A program made the translations under genes and the position numbers. A stretch of DNA of 64,000 nucleotides from positions 1,178,001 to 1,242,000 of the forward strand of contig NZ_CP110012.1 in assembly GCF_025947365.1 (NCBI RefSeq), written 5' to 3'. The stretch comes from Flavobacterium sp. N502540 (GTDB taxonomy: Bacteria; Bacteroidota; Bacteroidia; Flavobacteriales; Flavobacteriaceae). The notes beneath the pieces are model-generated. The model searched no databases. It saw only the letters and a list, made by a program, of their open reading frames with translations, and was not told the DNA's origin. Positions 34,799 to 43,818 of the stretch are shown in pieces; position 1 is the stretch's first letter; each line of letters begins with the position of its first letter.

Positions 34799-37069
34799 CT
34801 ATGGTTTTAAAATCAAAACCGAAGGTGTATTGTTCAACCAGGTACTCTGAGATTCTATTAATTTCTTCCAGCTTTCTAAACTGATAATCATTAAATTTTG
34901 AGCCTCTAAGAATTCTTTTTTAATCGTTCGGTCGTGCATGATCATAATGTGATTCGGCGCGATCTGTTCGATAGAACGAATCGTTTCCTGAATATCTCTG
35001 GTACTTTTTACTTCCCCGCTGGCATCCAGAACGGTAATCTGAGACCCGTTGTTGTTGATTAATTTTTTGGCATAATCAATTAAGAAAGCATCTTCCTTAC
35101 TAAAAACCGGCATGAAAACCTGATTGATTTCTTCCAGGTTTTTATCGATAAAGATTCCTACCGGCATCTTGCTTTTCGCAATAATATGACGTGTTCTCTC
35201 GTCAAAAGGAGAATTTTCAAACAACCCTTCTTTTCCGGTAAACTTATCGATTAAGCGGTCCGGGTTTACGATTCTGGTCGTAAATCCAAGAATTTTCCCC
35301 AACAAGGTTCCTTCAAAAATAGACTGTCCTAATCCAACTAATAATAAATCATATTCTCCCTGATTCGCTGTATCAATAATATCAGTATCAATATCATTTG
35401 TTACTTTAAAAACGCTAACCATATTCTGATTCAGACGTTCTGATTCTTCGACGACCGGCAACAACATTTTGCGCTCATGGTCTTTTATATCAAACGAATG
35501 TATTTCGGTACTTAATGACAAATGCATGGCTGTTACAATCGAATTATCGGCTTGTTTTTTAACCAGACTGTTGGCCAGTTTAAGCAGTTTTTTTCCTTTT
35601 TCAGGTGTTGCAAAAGAAAGCAGGATTTTATACTTGCTTTTATTTCCTATTTCCTGCGGAATGGCGGTTACCTTATCTTTAAATATAAAATCTATTAAAT
35701 CCAGTGCCGGACCAGTCATAAACGTAGTTACCAAAGCCATAATAACCATCATGGTAAAAATTTCTGTCGACAGAACCCCTAAGTCGTACCCAATGTTTAG
35801 AACTACAAGCTCCATCAAACCACGGGTGTTCATTAATGCTCCGATCGCTAAACTGTCTTTCCAGCTTTGTCCGACAAATTTCGCCGCAAAGGCACTTCCG
35901 AAGAACTTTCCTGCTACGGCTACCCCAATAATTACGGCAGTTACCTTCCATAAATACGGATCGTTCAACAAACCAATCTGTGTACGTAAACCGGTAAACA
36001 CAAAGAACAATGGCAGTAAAACGATGATCGCGACATCTTCTACTTTCTCAATAAAAATATTTCTGAAGGTATTGTTTTCAGGCATAATTGCTCCGGCTAA
36101 AAAAGCGCCAAACAAAGCGTGAATTCCGATAAGTTCAGCAGCATATGCAGAGAACAACAATGTTAGAAAAAAGATGGCAACCACAGGTTTATTCAAGCTC
36201 TCACGTGTTGAATTTAAATCCCCTACACGTTTTAAAAACGGACGAACTATTTTCAGCATGACAATTACATACAATAATGCCAGACCAATTACATACAAAG
36301 CACTTGTAAACGAACCTGCTTTTACAATAGCAATTACTACTGCCAAAATACACCATGCCGTAATATCATCGGCAGCGGCACACGTAATTGCGATAGTTCC
36401 GAGTTTTGTTTTTTGCATTCCGCGCTCCTGCACAATACGTGCAAGAACCGGAAATGCCGTAATACTCATCGCAATTCCCATAAACAGTCCGAAAGAGGCA
36501 AACTCCACCCCAACCGGAGCAAAAGTATGGTAGATAAAATAAGCTAATGAAAGACCCAGGGCAAAAGGGATTACAATACTTGCGTGACTTATAACTACAG
36601 CATCATGTGCTTTGTTTTTCAAAACCTTCAAATCCAATTCCATTCCAATCACAAACATGAAAAGAATCAAACCGATTTGACTTAAAAATTGCAGATTCCC
36701 TAAAGATTCTTTTGGAAATAAAGCGGCAGAAAATTCAGGAAAATACATTCCGACCAAAGAAGGTCCTAAAACAATTCCGGCAATCATTTCTCCAATTACG
36801 GAAGGCTGTCCTATTTTTCTAAAAAACCACCCAAACAAACGGGCTACTAAAATAATAGTCACGATCTGTGCTAATAAAATAGCCAAAGGATGCTGTAGGT
36901 TTTCTATCATCGAGTGAAGAAAATCATTCCAGTGGTTGCTTTCTATTTTTTTATGAACGACTCCGCGTCCGGCCTCAAGTGAAACCCCTTTTGAAATTAC
37001 CCAATAGATCAGGCCCGTAAAACCGCCAATAACCGTAATGTAAAACAAGGAGTTTTTAAGATTATTCAT
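34799..37069 (-). CDS. CPA2-family cation:proton antiporter with UspA-like C-terminal domain
   Basis: This 756-residue protein has an N-terminal helix (about 5-25) and a Na+/H+ exchanger domain of about 12 helices (starting HPLAILLAQIVTIILVARLF; ion-site-like ITCAAADDITAWC). The soluble C-terminal half starts near residue 480 (YKILLSFATPEKGKKLL) and resembles tandem universal-stress domains. It would exchange Na+ or K+ for protons under nucleotide or stress control. The ATG at 37069 is chosen; the frame is open to 37123 but the added residues are not family-like. Confidence 0.88.
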   Translation of the reverse strand: MNNLKNSLFYITVIGGFTGLIYWVISKGVSLEAGRGVVHKKIESNHWNDFLHSMIENLQHPLAILLAQIVTIILVARLFGWFFRKIGQPSVIGEMIAGIVLGPSLVGMYFPEFSAALFPKESLGNLQFLSQIGLILFMFVIGMELDLKVLKNKAHDAVVISHASIVIPFALGLSLAYFIYHTFAPVGVEFASFGLFMGIAMSITAFPVLARIVQERGMQKTKLGTIAITCAAADDITAWCILAVVIAIVKAGSFTSALYVIGLALLYVIVMLKIVRPFLKRVGDLNSTRESLNKPVVAIFFLTLLFSAYAAELIGIHALFGAFLAGAIMPENNTFRNIFIEKVEDVAIIVLLPLFFVFTGLRTQIGLLNDPYLWKVTAVIIGVAVAGKFFGSAFAAKFVGQSWKDSLAIGALMNTRGLMELVVLNIGYDLGVLSTEIFTMMVIMALVTTFMTGPALDLIDFIFKDKVTAIPQEIGNKSKYKILLSFATPEKGKKLLKLANSLVKKQADNSIVTAMHLSLSTEIHSFDIKDHERKMLLPVVEESERLNQNMVSVFKVTNDIDTDIIDTANQGEYDLLLVGLGQSIFEGTLLGKILGFTTRIVNPDRLIDKFTGKEGLFENSPFDERTRHIIAKSKMPVGIFIDKNLEEINQVFMPVFSKEDAFLIDYAKKLINNNGSQITVLDASGEVKSTRDIQETIRSIEQIAPNHIMIMHDRTIKKEFLEAQNLMIISLESWKKLIESQSTWLNNTPSVLILKP

Positions 37070-37120
37070 AACTCGTTTTTTAGATTTATTGCTGCAAATA
37101 TCAACACTCCAACTGTAGTG

Positions 37121-37128
37121 CAAAAGTA
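37121..37128 (-). promoter_or_regulatory. -7 promoter box of the antiporter gene
   Basis: TACTTTTG on the minus strand is a perfect consensus match about 52 nt before the chosen ATG. Confidence 0.55.
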
Positions 37129-37197
37129 AATTTACAGCTAATTTTCAATCCATGTAACAAGTCCGAAAAACTTTGTAATAAGTTAATAACGACAGCT

Positions 37198-37318
37198 AAA
37201 ACGATTGTGATTCTGAGCGAAGTCGAAAGCTTTTCTAACTAAAAAGGGAGGGGGGCTTCGACTTCGCTCAGCCTGACATGACTTCGCTCAGCTGGATAGG
37301 GCTTCGGACTTCGTCCTT
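37198..37318. repeat. GACTTCGCTCAG-type degenerate repeat block
   Basis: GACTTCGCTCAGCCTGACAT and GACTTCGCTCAGCTGGATAG follow one another, with the inverse CTGAGCGAAGTCGAAAGC at 37213-37230. Related words occur at 20205-20340, 41941-42030 and 48705-48792. It lies downstream of the response regulator gene. Confidence 0.65.
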
Positions 37319-37329
37319 AGCTGATCATC

Positions 37330-38049
37330 TTATAGTTTGACTCTTTTCAGAAAATCGGCACGATAGGTTTCACTTAGAATCAAGGCACTGTTTTTACTGT
37401 CTTTTTCCTGATGATGCAAAACGATTTCATTGTGATTAAAAAACTTTATCGCCTTTACTGCCACAATTTCTTTTTTGTTGACACGGCAAAAATCGGCTTC
37501 GGGAAGTTCCTGTAAAAGGGTATCGAATTTCACATTTTTTAAGTTCAGAAAACTGCCGTCAGTAAGAAGTACGGTTTTATCACGACTGTCACTAACTGCC
37601 GTTTTGATGTATAGAATCTGATTGAAGTAAAGCAATGTTTTGCCTTTATCTGTATTTAACTGAATGAACTTCTTTGCTGCATCAGGCTTATCAAAACGCT
37701 CGAGGGCTTTCGAAATCGCTTTTTGCAAACGTTCGAGTTTTACCGGTTTGGTAATGTAATCTACCGCGTCAATATTAAAAGCTTCGGCAGCATACTCCTT
37801 GTAAGCAGTGCAAAAGATAACCAGCTTATTGTCCAGCATGTCTGCCAGATGTAAACCATCGATCCCTGGCATTTCGATATCTGAGATCAACAAATCAAAA
37901 TCGAGATTCGGTATTTCGGCAAGGAGTTTTTCGGGATTGTTAAATGTTTTTACAATTTCCAATTCAGGAATCTGTTCACAAAGCATTTTCAGATACGTTA
38001 AGCCCGGCAGCTCATCGTCCAGCAGCAAGCATTTCAGTTTTGTATTCAA
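37330..38049 (-). CDS. LytTR-family response regulator
   Basis: This 239-residue regulator has a receiver domain (LLLDDELPGL, phosphoacceptor Asp in LDFDLLISDIEMPG, Lys in YITKPVKLERL) and a C-terminal LytTR DNA-binding domain (LPEADFCRVNKKEIVAVKAI). Its start overlaps the end of the kinase gene upstream by 38 nt, so the pair is tightly coupled. LytTR regulators control envelope, adhesion or transport genes; the target here is unknown. Confidence 0.9.
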   Translation of the reverse strand: MNTKLKCLLLDDELPGLTYLKMLCEQIPELEIVKTFNNPEKLLAEIPNLDFDLLISDIEMPGIDGLHLADMLDNKLVIFCTAYKEYAAEAFNIDAVDYITKPVKLERLQKAISKALERFDKPDAAKKFIQLNTDKGKTLLYFNQILYIKTAVSDSRDKTVLLTDGSFLNLKNVKFDTLLQELPEADFCRVNKKEIVAVKAIKFFNHNEIVLHHQEKDSKNSALILSETYRADFLKRVKL

Positions 38050-38773
38050 GTAGATCTATTTTTAGATGAGCAATATAAACGTCATTTTCAACAAACCTTT
38101 CGAGTTTGAAGTTGTTTTTATAAATAATTCTTAATCGGTGTTCTAAAGTAGCGTGACCAAAACCGCTTCGTTCTTTTTTTAAGACTTTTTTATTTGATAT
38201 CTTATTCGAAACCGTCATAAAAAAAGCATTGTCTCTGAACTCAAAAACTACCGAGATAAAGGCATCGGCACTCTGAAGATCGGCATGTTTAAACGCATTT
38301 TCAATTAAATCAATAGAAATTAACGGTGCTAATAAAGGCTGTTCGTACAATTTGTCTTCTTTATTGATATTGGTTTTGATTTTCAATTCAAAAAGCGGAC
38401 TGATTTTAATTTTATTGATTTCGATTAAATTGAGTGCAAAGTCAATTTCCTCCCGGGCGGTAACAAATTTCTTTTTGCTCTCATAAAGAATATAGTCCAA
38501 TACGTTGGCCAGTTTATCTAAAGCAAAATACGTTTGGTAGGCATGAGATTGTATCGAATTTAAAATATTTTTAAACAAATGCGGGTTCAGTTTAGACTCC
38601 AGAGTCTCTAACTGCAAGTCATTAACCTTCATTTCGAGTGCATAGAAACTTTTCTCAGCATCGTCCTTTGCCTTTTTGAACTGCATCAATTGATACATCA
38701 AAAAACAGATGATAATGATAAGCAATAAAAGAATCGCCAGAAAAATAAAAGTGATTGTATTGTTTTCTTGCAT
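38012..38773 (-). CDS. LytS-type sensor histidine kinase without a periplasmic sensor
   Basis: This 253-residue kinase has one N-terminal membrane helix (TFIFLAILLLLIIIICFLMY), a coiled linker and a His_kinase domain with the phosphorylated His in LESKLNPHLFKNILNSIQSH, followed by an ATPase domain (DLIENAFKHADL, RSGFGHATLEHRL). There is no periplasmic domain, so the signal must be sensed in the membrane or cytoplasm or through a partner. It is paired with the LytTR regulator that overlaps its 3' end. Confidence 0.88.
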   Translation of the reverse strand: MQENNTITFIFLAILLLLIIIICFLMYQLMQFKKAKDDAEKSFYALEMKVNDLQLETLESKLNPHLFKNILNSIQSHAYQTYFALDKLANVLDYILYESKKKFVTAREEIDFALNLIEINKIKISPLFELKIKTNINKEDKLYEQPLLAPLISIDLIENAFKHADLQSADAFISVVFEFRDNAFFMTVSNKISNKKVLKKERSGFGHATLEHRLRIIYKNNFKLERFVENDVYIAHLKIDLLEYKTEMLAAGR

Positions 38774-38810
38774 TGTTTATGTAAAGTTTAAAAGTTTTTT
38801 TCGCCCACGG

Positions 38811-39027
38811 GTTTTACGGATTAAATTTGGTTGTCACAGATTTCTTAAGATTGGATTGGGTTTTAAATCACATAAGAAATAAACCAATCCGTATAAATTT
38901 GCAAAATCTGTGTGCTATTTTTTCGCCACGAATTTACTTCGTCTGTTCACTGTCGCTCGAGTCACAAATTAATATCAAATCAATCCGCGTAAATCTGTTT
39001 AATCTGTAAAATCCGCGTGCCAACATT
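38811..39027. repeat. Intergenic block of AATCCG/AATCTG-type dispersed repeats
   Basis: Words such as CCAATCCGTATAAATTTGCA and CAATCCGCGTAAATCTGTTT alternate, in direct and inverted form, around CACGAATTTACTTCG. Similar text lies at 34586-34640, 41903-41940, 47856-47945 and 61027-61098. No gene is seen. Confidence 0.6.
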
Positions 39028-39029
39028 CA

Positions 39030-39359
39030 TTAATGACTGGAAACAAATTTCAACCCAATAATCGAAGCGATTAAAGTAGAAAGAAAAAATATTCGCCAAA
39101 AAGTAGCGGGTTCTTTAAAAATTAAGATTCCAACCAGGACGGTTCCAACGGCTCCAATTCCTGTCCAAACGGCATAGGCTGTTCCAATAGGCAGTACCTG
39201 TGTGGCCTTATACAGCAAAAACATGCTGATAGAAAGACAAACGAAGAAACCAATCATCCAATAAGTCGAAACCATTCCTGTTGTTTCTTTGGCTTTGCCC
39301 AGACAAGAGGCAAATGCAACTTCAAAAAGTCCTGCGATTACTAATAAAATCCAATTCAT
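39030..39359 (-). CDS. SMR-family multidrug/guanidinium exporter
   Basis: This 109-residue protein has four membrane helices and the essential Glu13 in VIAGLFEVAFASCLGKA. The SMR signatures LPIGTAYAVWTGIGAVGTVL and the last helix FLSTLIASIIGLKFVS are present. The sequence near Glu13 (LFEVAFASCLGKAK) is closer to the SugE/Gdx guanidinium exporters than to EmrE. It acts as an antiparallel dimer exchanging substrate for protons. Confidence 0.9.
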   Translation of the reverse strand: MNWILLVIAGLFEVAFASCLGKAKETTGMVSTYWMIGFFVCLSISMFLLYKATQVLPIGTAYAVWTGIGAVGTVLVGILIFKEPATFWRIFFLSTLIASIIGLKFVSSH

Positions 39360-39510
39360 TTTCTACGCCTTTTTAAATGAGATACAAATATGAGAAAACC
39401 TAGCGTAGAATGCTACAAAATATCCCATTTTTAGATTACGGGAGCAGTCCAATTGTGTTAACAAACCGTAAAAACCAGGCCGAATATTTATGATTTCGAG
39501 CACTTTTCAC

Positions 39511-39518
39511 TACATTTG
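39511..39518 (+). promoter_or_regulatory. -7 promoter box of the MMPL transporter gene
   Basis: TACATTTG lies 20 nt before the ATG at 39538 and excludes the longer frame from 39490. Confidence 0.75.
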
Positions 39519-39537
39519 CATCCATTTTACAAATTTT

Positions 39538-41904
39538 ATGAAAAACGCCGTACAAGTTGGATTTTGGGAAAAATTAGCCCGAATCATACTTAAAAATAGA
39601 ATTTCTATACTCGTTGGGGTCGCTGCCCTGACAATTTTCCTTGGTTACCAATGGAAAAACCTTTCCATGACTTATACCGAAGCAAACTTGCTTCCGAAAA
39701 ATCATATTGCAAATAAAGACTATCAAAAATTTCTGGATAAATTTGGCGAAGAAGGAAACCTGGTTGTAATTGGTTTTCAGGATAAAAAATTCTTCACACC
39801 AAAAAATTATGCTGCCTGGAATGAATTAATGACGGGTCTTAAAAAATCGAAAGAAGTAGATCTAGTAGTTTCCTTAAACGATTTAAAGAAACTGGAAAAA
39901 GATACCGTTAACGAAAAATTTGTTCTCGCTCCGTTCATCGATCAAAGCAAAGCAACAGATCCGGAATATTTAAAAAAGATACAATATGACTTGTTTCATA
40001 ATTTACCTTTTTACGAAGGATTGCTTTACAACAAAGAAAGCGGCAGTATCCGTTCAGCAATTTACATCAACAAAGCACTTGTAAACACTGCTGAAAGAAA
40101 AACATTTATTCTGGAAAATCTGGTTCCAAAAATTGATAAGTTCGAGAGAACCACAGGAATCGATTTGCGTGTTTCGGGAATGCCTTACATCAGAACGATC
40201 AATGCTGACAATATGAAAGGTGAAATCGGGCTTTTTATTGGCGCGGCATTATTAACAGTTTCTTTGATTTTCTTTTTCTTCTTCCGTTCGTACAGAGCTA
40301 CCTTTATCTCCATCTGTATTTTGATTGTTGGAGTAATCTGGTCTTTCGGAACTTTAGGATTATTTCATTATAAAATTACAATTCTAACTGCGATCATTCC
40401 GCCATTAATTATTGTAATCGGAATTACGAACTGTATTTTCCTGATCAATAAATACCAACAGGAAATCAAACTTCATAATAATCAGGCAAAGGCTTTACAG
40501 CGTATCATTTCGAAAATTGGAGTTTCGACTCTAATGACAAATTTAACGACAGCAATAGGTTTTGCAACGTTTATGATTACCGGAAACGATTTGCTTTTTG
40601 AATTTGGTTTGGTTACCTCTATCAATGTCATTTCTGTATACCTCCTGACGCTTTTAATTGTACCGATCATCTACAGTTTTATGTCGGTTCCGGGCGAAAA
40701 ACATTTGTACCATCTCACCAAAACATACATTTCAACCTTATTGGATTTTGTTGAAAATGTGGTAAAAAATAAACGAAAAGTAATCTATATCATTTATGGT
40801 TTATTATTAGCCTTCAGTGTTATTGGAGTTACACAAATGAAAGTTTCGGGAAGTTTAATTGGTGAAATGCCAAAAAGCGCCTCTTTCTTTAAGGATATCA
40901 TCTTCTACGAAAAAGAATTCAATGGTGTAATGCCCCTTGAGATTATGATTGATACCAAAAAGAAAAAGGGTGTCATGAAAGCCTCTACCATTCGCAAAAT
41001 GGATGAATTGCAGAACACCATCACAGAAATGCCTGAATTAGCGAAACCGGTTTCTATTGTAAATCTGGTGAAATATTCGAAACAGGCTTTCTATAACGGA
41101 AATCCGGAATATTATCAATTACCAACATCACAGGAACAGACTTTTATTTTGTCGTATGCTAAAAATGCTACCAAAAACAGCAAAGAAAATCTGATGAAAG
41201 CTTACGTAGATTCAACCGGACAATATGCCCGAATCACTACTTTCATGAAAGATATTGGTACGGATGAAATGGCTAAAGTGGAGAAAAAACTTCACAGCAA
41301 GATCGATGAAATTTTCCCGAAAGACCGTTATGAAGTTACTGTAACCGGAAAAGCATTAGTGTTTCAAAAAGGAACCTCTTATCTGGTTGATAATTTAATT
41401 GAATCTTTAATCTTTGCAATACTAGTAATTGCTGTATTGATGCTTTACTTGTTCCGATCGTTCAAAATGGTTTTTGCATCGGTAATTACGAATATTTTAC
41501 CGCTTTGTATTACTTCAGGACTCATGGGGTATTTTGGAATTCCGTTAAAACCTTCAACGATACTGGTATTTAGTATCGCTTTCGGAATCTCAGTTGATAA
41601 TGCGATTCAGTTTATGGCGAAGTACCATCATGATTTGTTGCAGAATAACGGAAAGGTAAAAAAATCAGTTTTTAGTGCTTTAAGAGAAACTGGAATCAGT
41701 ACTTTTTATACATCGGTAGTTTTGATCTTAGGATTTGCGACTTTCACGCTTTCCAGCTTCAGTGGAACCATCGCATTGGGAGGATTAATTTCCTGTACAT
41801 TGGCCTTCGCAATGTTTGCGAATCTATTGGTTTTACCTGCTTTGGTATTGACTTTTGAGAAAAAGAAAGCTAAGAAAGAGGATTTGGAGAATTTGCAAGG
41901 ATAA
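39538..41904 (+). CDS. MMPL/RND-superfamily transporter
   Basis: This 788-residue protein has two similar halves, each with a first helix, a large periplasmic loop and five more helices (first half LFIGAALLTVSLIFFFFFRS, second half LIFAILVIAVLMLYLFRS). GISVDNAIQFMAKYHHDL carries the conserved charged residues of proton relay in helix 4. The MMPL-like group exports lipids, hydrophobic compounds or hopanoids; the cargo is unknown. No membrane fusion protein or TolC lies nearby. Confidence 0.85.
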   Translation: MKNAVQVGFWEKLARIILKNRISILVGVAALTIFLGYQWKNLSMTYTEANLLPKNHIANKDYQKFLDKFGEEGNLVVIGFQDKKFFTPKNYAAWNELMTGLKKSKEVDLVVSLNDLKKLEKDTVNEKFVLAPFIDQSKATDPEYLKKIQYDLFHNLPFYEGLLYNKESGSIRSAIYINKALVNTAERKTFILENLVPKIDKFERTTGIDLRVSGMPYIRTINADNMKGEIGLFIGAALLTVSLIFFFFFRSYRATFISICILIVGVIWSFGTLGLFHYKITILTAIIPPLIIVIGITNCIFLINKYQQEIKLHNNQAKALQRIISKIGVSTLMTNLTTAIGFATFMITGNDLLFEFGLVTSINVISVYLLTLLIVPIIYSFMSVPGEKHLYHLTKTYISTLLDFVENVVKNKRKVIYIIYGLLLAFSVIGVTQMKVSGSLIGEMPKSASFFKDIIFYEKEFNGVMPLEIMIDTKKKKGVMKASTIRKMDELQNTITEMPELAKPVSIVNLVKYSKQAFYNGNPEYYQLPTSQEQTFILSYAKNATKNSKENLMKAYVDSTGQYARITTFMKDIGTDEMAKVEKKLHSKIDEIFPKDRYEVTVTGKALVFQKGTSYLVDNLIESLIFAILVIAVLMLYLFRSFKMVFASVITNILPLCITSGLMGYFGIPLKPSTILVFSIAFGISVDNAIQFMAKYHHDLLQNNGKVKKSVFSALRETGISTFYTSVVLILGFATFTLSSFSGTIALGGLISCTLAFAMFANLLVLPALVLTFEKKKAKKEDLENLQG

Positions 41905-42078
41905 ACACGAATTGCACGAATTAACACAGATTAAAACACAACTGAGGAACAAGGAATCGCAGTCGAAACTCGACAAAGATTGACAAATTTCTTTACGGAA
42001 TCACTAGTGCAATTCCTCGTTCCTCGGAATGATAAAATGCAAAACAAAAAAATTGCTTCTCCTGAAACCGAGAGCACT

Positions 42079-42152
42079 AGCCCCGATCGAAGCGGCATCC
42101 TTTCTGTTTTTGCTGCCAAAAATAGAAAGATACAGCGAAGAGCGGGAAACAG
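42079..42152. repeat. Hairpin element CCCCGATCGAAGCGGCATCC
   Basis: The left arm (CCCCGATCGAAGCGGCATCC, then TTT) and the right arm (AAAGATACAGCGAAGAGCGG, then G) pair imperfectly around a loop at about 42104-42125. I believe very similar elements recur in flavobacterial genomes. It may be a terminator or a repeat. Confidence 0.6.
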
Positions 42153-42176
42153 CTTCAAAAATTAATTATTATCGAT

Positions 42177-42184
42177 TATATTTG
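42177..42184 (+). promoter_or_regulatory. -7 promoter box of asnS
   Basis: TATATTTG, followed by CAGTTG, is a perfect match 46 nt before the asnS ATG. Confidence 0.65.
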
Positions 42185-42229
42185 CAGTTGTTCAAAATGA
42201 ATATTACTTAATATCAATTATATATAAAA

Positions 42230-43678
42230 ATGAAACACACAAAAGTTAGAGACTTATTAAACAGTACGACGACGTTACAGGAAGTGAATGCAAAAGGATG
42301 GGTGAGAGCTTTTAGAAATAATCAGTTCATCGCGCTTAATGACGGTTCTACCATTAATAATATACAATGTGTTGTTGATTTTGAAAATACACCTGATGAA
42401 ACTTTAAAAAGAATCACTACCGGTGCTGCTATTTCTGTAATCGGTACTTTGATCGAAAGTAAAGGTGCGGGGCAGAAATACGAAATTCAGGTAAACAAGC
42501 TGGAAATCTTAGGAGATTCGGATGCGGAGAAATTCCCAATACAGCCAAAAAACAAACCTAGCTTAGACTTCTTGCGCGAAAATGCACATTTACGCGTACG
42601 TACCAATATGTTTGGTGCTATTATGCGTGTGCGCTCGGTATTGTCTTATGCTGTTCATAAATATTTTCAGGACAAAGGTTTTGTTTATGTAAATACTCCA
42701 ATTATTACCGGTTCTGATGCTGAAGGTGCAGGAGAAATGTTTAAAGTTACAGCTTTACCTTTTGACAATACCCCAAGAACAGAAGACGGAAAAGTAAACT
42801 ACAAAGAAGATTTTTTCGAAAAAGAAACGAACTTAACGGTTTCCGGACAATTAGAAGGTGAAACCTACGCAATGGCTTTAGGTCAGATTTATACGTTTGG
42901 ACCAACTTTTAGAGCCGAAAATTCAAATACTTCTCGTCACCTGGCAGAATTTTGGATGATCGAGCCGGAAGTTGCTTTCAACAATCTGGATGACAACATG
43001 GATTTGGCTGAAGATTTTATTCAGTATGTAATTAAATATGCTTTAGACCACTGCCAGGATGATTTGAAATTTTTAGAAGGAAGACTTTTAGACGAAGAGA
43101 AATCAAAACCTCAGGCAGAAAGAAGCGAAATGGCTTTGTTAGAAAAACTGAACTTTGTTTTAGAGAACAACTTCAAACGTGTTTCTTATACTGAAGCAAT
43201 TGACATTTTGAGAGATTCAACTCCAAATAAAAAGAAAAAATTCCAATATATCATCAACGAATGGGGAGCTGATTTACAGTCAGAACACGAGCGTTACTTA
43301 GTGGAGAAACACTTTAAATGTCCGGTAATTTTATTTGATTATCCGGCAAACATTAAAGCGTTTTACATGCGTCTGAACGACAACACTGAACCTGGAAAAG
43401 AAACAGTACGTGCCATGGATATTCTTTTCCCTGGAATTGGAGAAATCGTTGGTGGTTCAGAAAGAGAAGAGCGTTACGACGTTTTGATTGAAAAAATGAA
43501 AGCCTTAGAAATTGACGAAGAAGAATTATCATGGTATTTAGACACCAGAAGATTTGGATCGGCAACTCACGCAGGTTTCGGACTTGGATTTGAACGTTTG
43601 GTATTGTTTGTAACCGGAATGACAAACATCCGTGATGTAATTCCTTTCCCGAGAACTCCCGGGAATGCAGAGTTTTAA
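42230..43678 (+). CDS. asnS: Asparaginyl-tRNA synthetase
   Basis: This 482-residue class IIb synthetase charges tRNA-Asn. The N-terminal OB-fold binds the anticodon ([20 protein letters not shown]). Class II motif 1 ([20 protein letters not shown]), motif 2 ([20 protein letters not shown]) and motif 3 ([16 protein letters not shown]) are all present. Length is normal. Confidence 0.97.
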   Translation: MKHTKVRDLLNSTTTLQEVNAKGWVRAFRNNQFIALNDGSTINNIQCVVDFENTPDETLKRITTGAAISVIGTLIESKGAGQKYEIQVNKLEILGDSDAEKFPIQPKNKPSLDFLRENAHLRVRTNMFGAIMRVRSVLSYAVHKYFQDKGFVYVNTPIITGSDAEGAGEMFKVTALPFDNTPRTEDGKVNYKEDFFEKETNLTVSGQLEGETYAMALGQIYTFGPTFRAENSNTSRHLAEFWMIEPEVAFNNLDDNMDLAEDFIQYVIKYALDHCQDDLKFLEGRLLDEEKSKPQAERSEMALLEKLNFVLENNFKRVSYTEAIDILRDSTPNKKKKFQYIINEWGADLQSEHERYLVEKHFKCPVILFDYPANIKAFYMRLNDNTEPGKETVRAMDILFPGIGEIVGGSEREERYDVLIEKMKALEIDEEELSWYLDTRRFGSATHAGFGLGFERLVLFVTGMTNIRDVIPFPRTPGNAEF

Positions 43679-43740
43679 AAAAAGGCTCTAAGGTACTGAG
43701 ATACTGAGGTTCTAAGTTTTTTTAATATCATAAAATTTGT

Positions 43741-43806
43741 TTTCAAGTTTCAGGCTTCAGGTTGTACTCATTTAGGAGAAACTTGAAACCTGAAACTTGA
43801 AACTTT
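43741..43806. repeat. CTTGAAACCTGAAACTTGAAAC inverted-repeat element
   Basis: The arms (TTTCAAGTTTCAGGCTTCAG and 43781-43806) form an imperfect hairpin just upstream of rpoN. A 26-nt arm matches leuS positions 22480-22505 with one mismatch. Confidence 0.75.
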
Positions 43807-43818
43807 TAACAAAAACAA

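Larger units (their letters stand above)
41905..42229. other. 325-bp repeat-rich intergenic region upstream of asnS
   Basis: No gene is credible, although short frames are open. It contains GAGGAACAAGGAAT (41944-41957) paired with ATTCCTCGTTCCTC (42012-42025), then a hairpin-forming element at 42079-42152, then the asnS promoter. Confidence 0.7.

Noticed and set aside
35469..36122. 217-residue plus-strand ORF
   Set aside because: It is fully antisense to the antiporter gene, whose protein is clearly recognisable.
41980..42165. 61-residue ORF before asnS
   Set aside because: It lies across dispersed hairpin repeats and has no promoter or protein-like composition.
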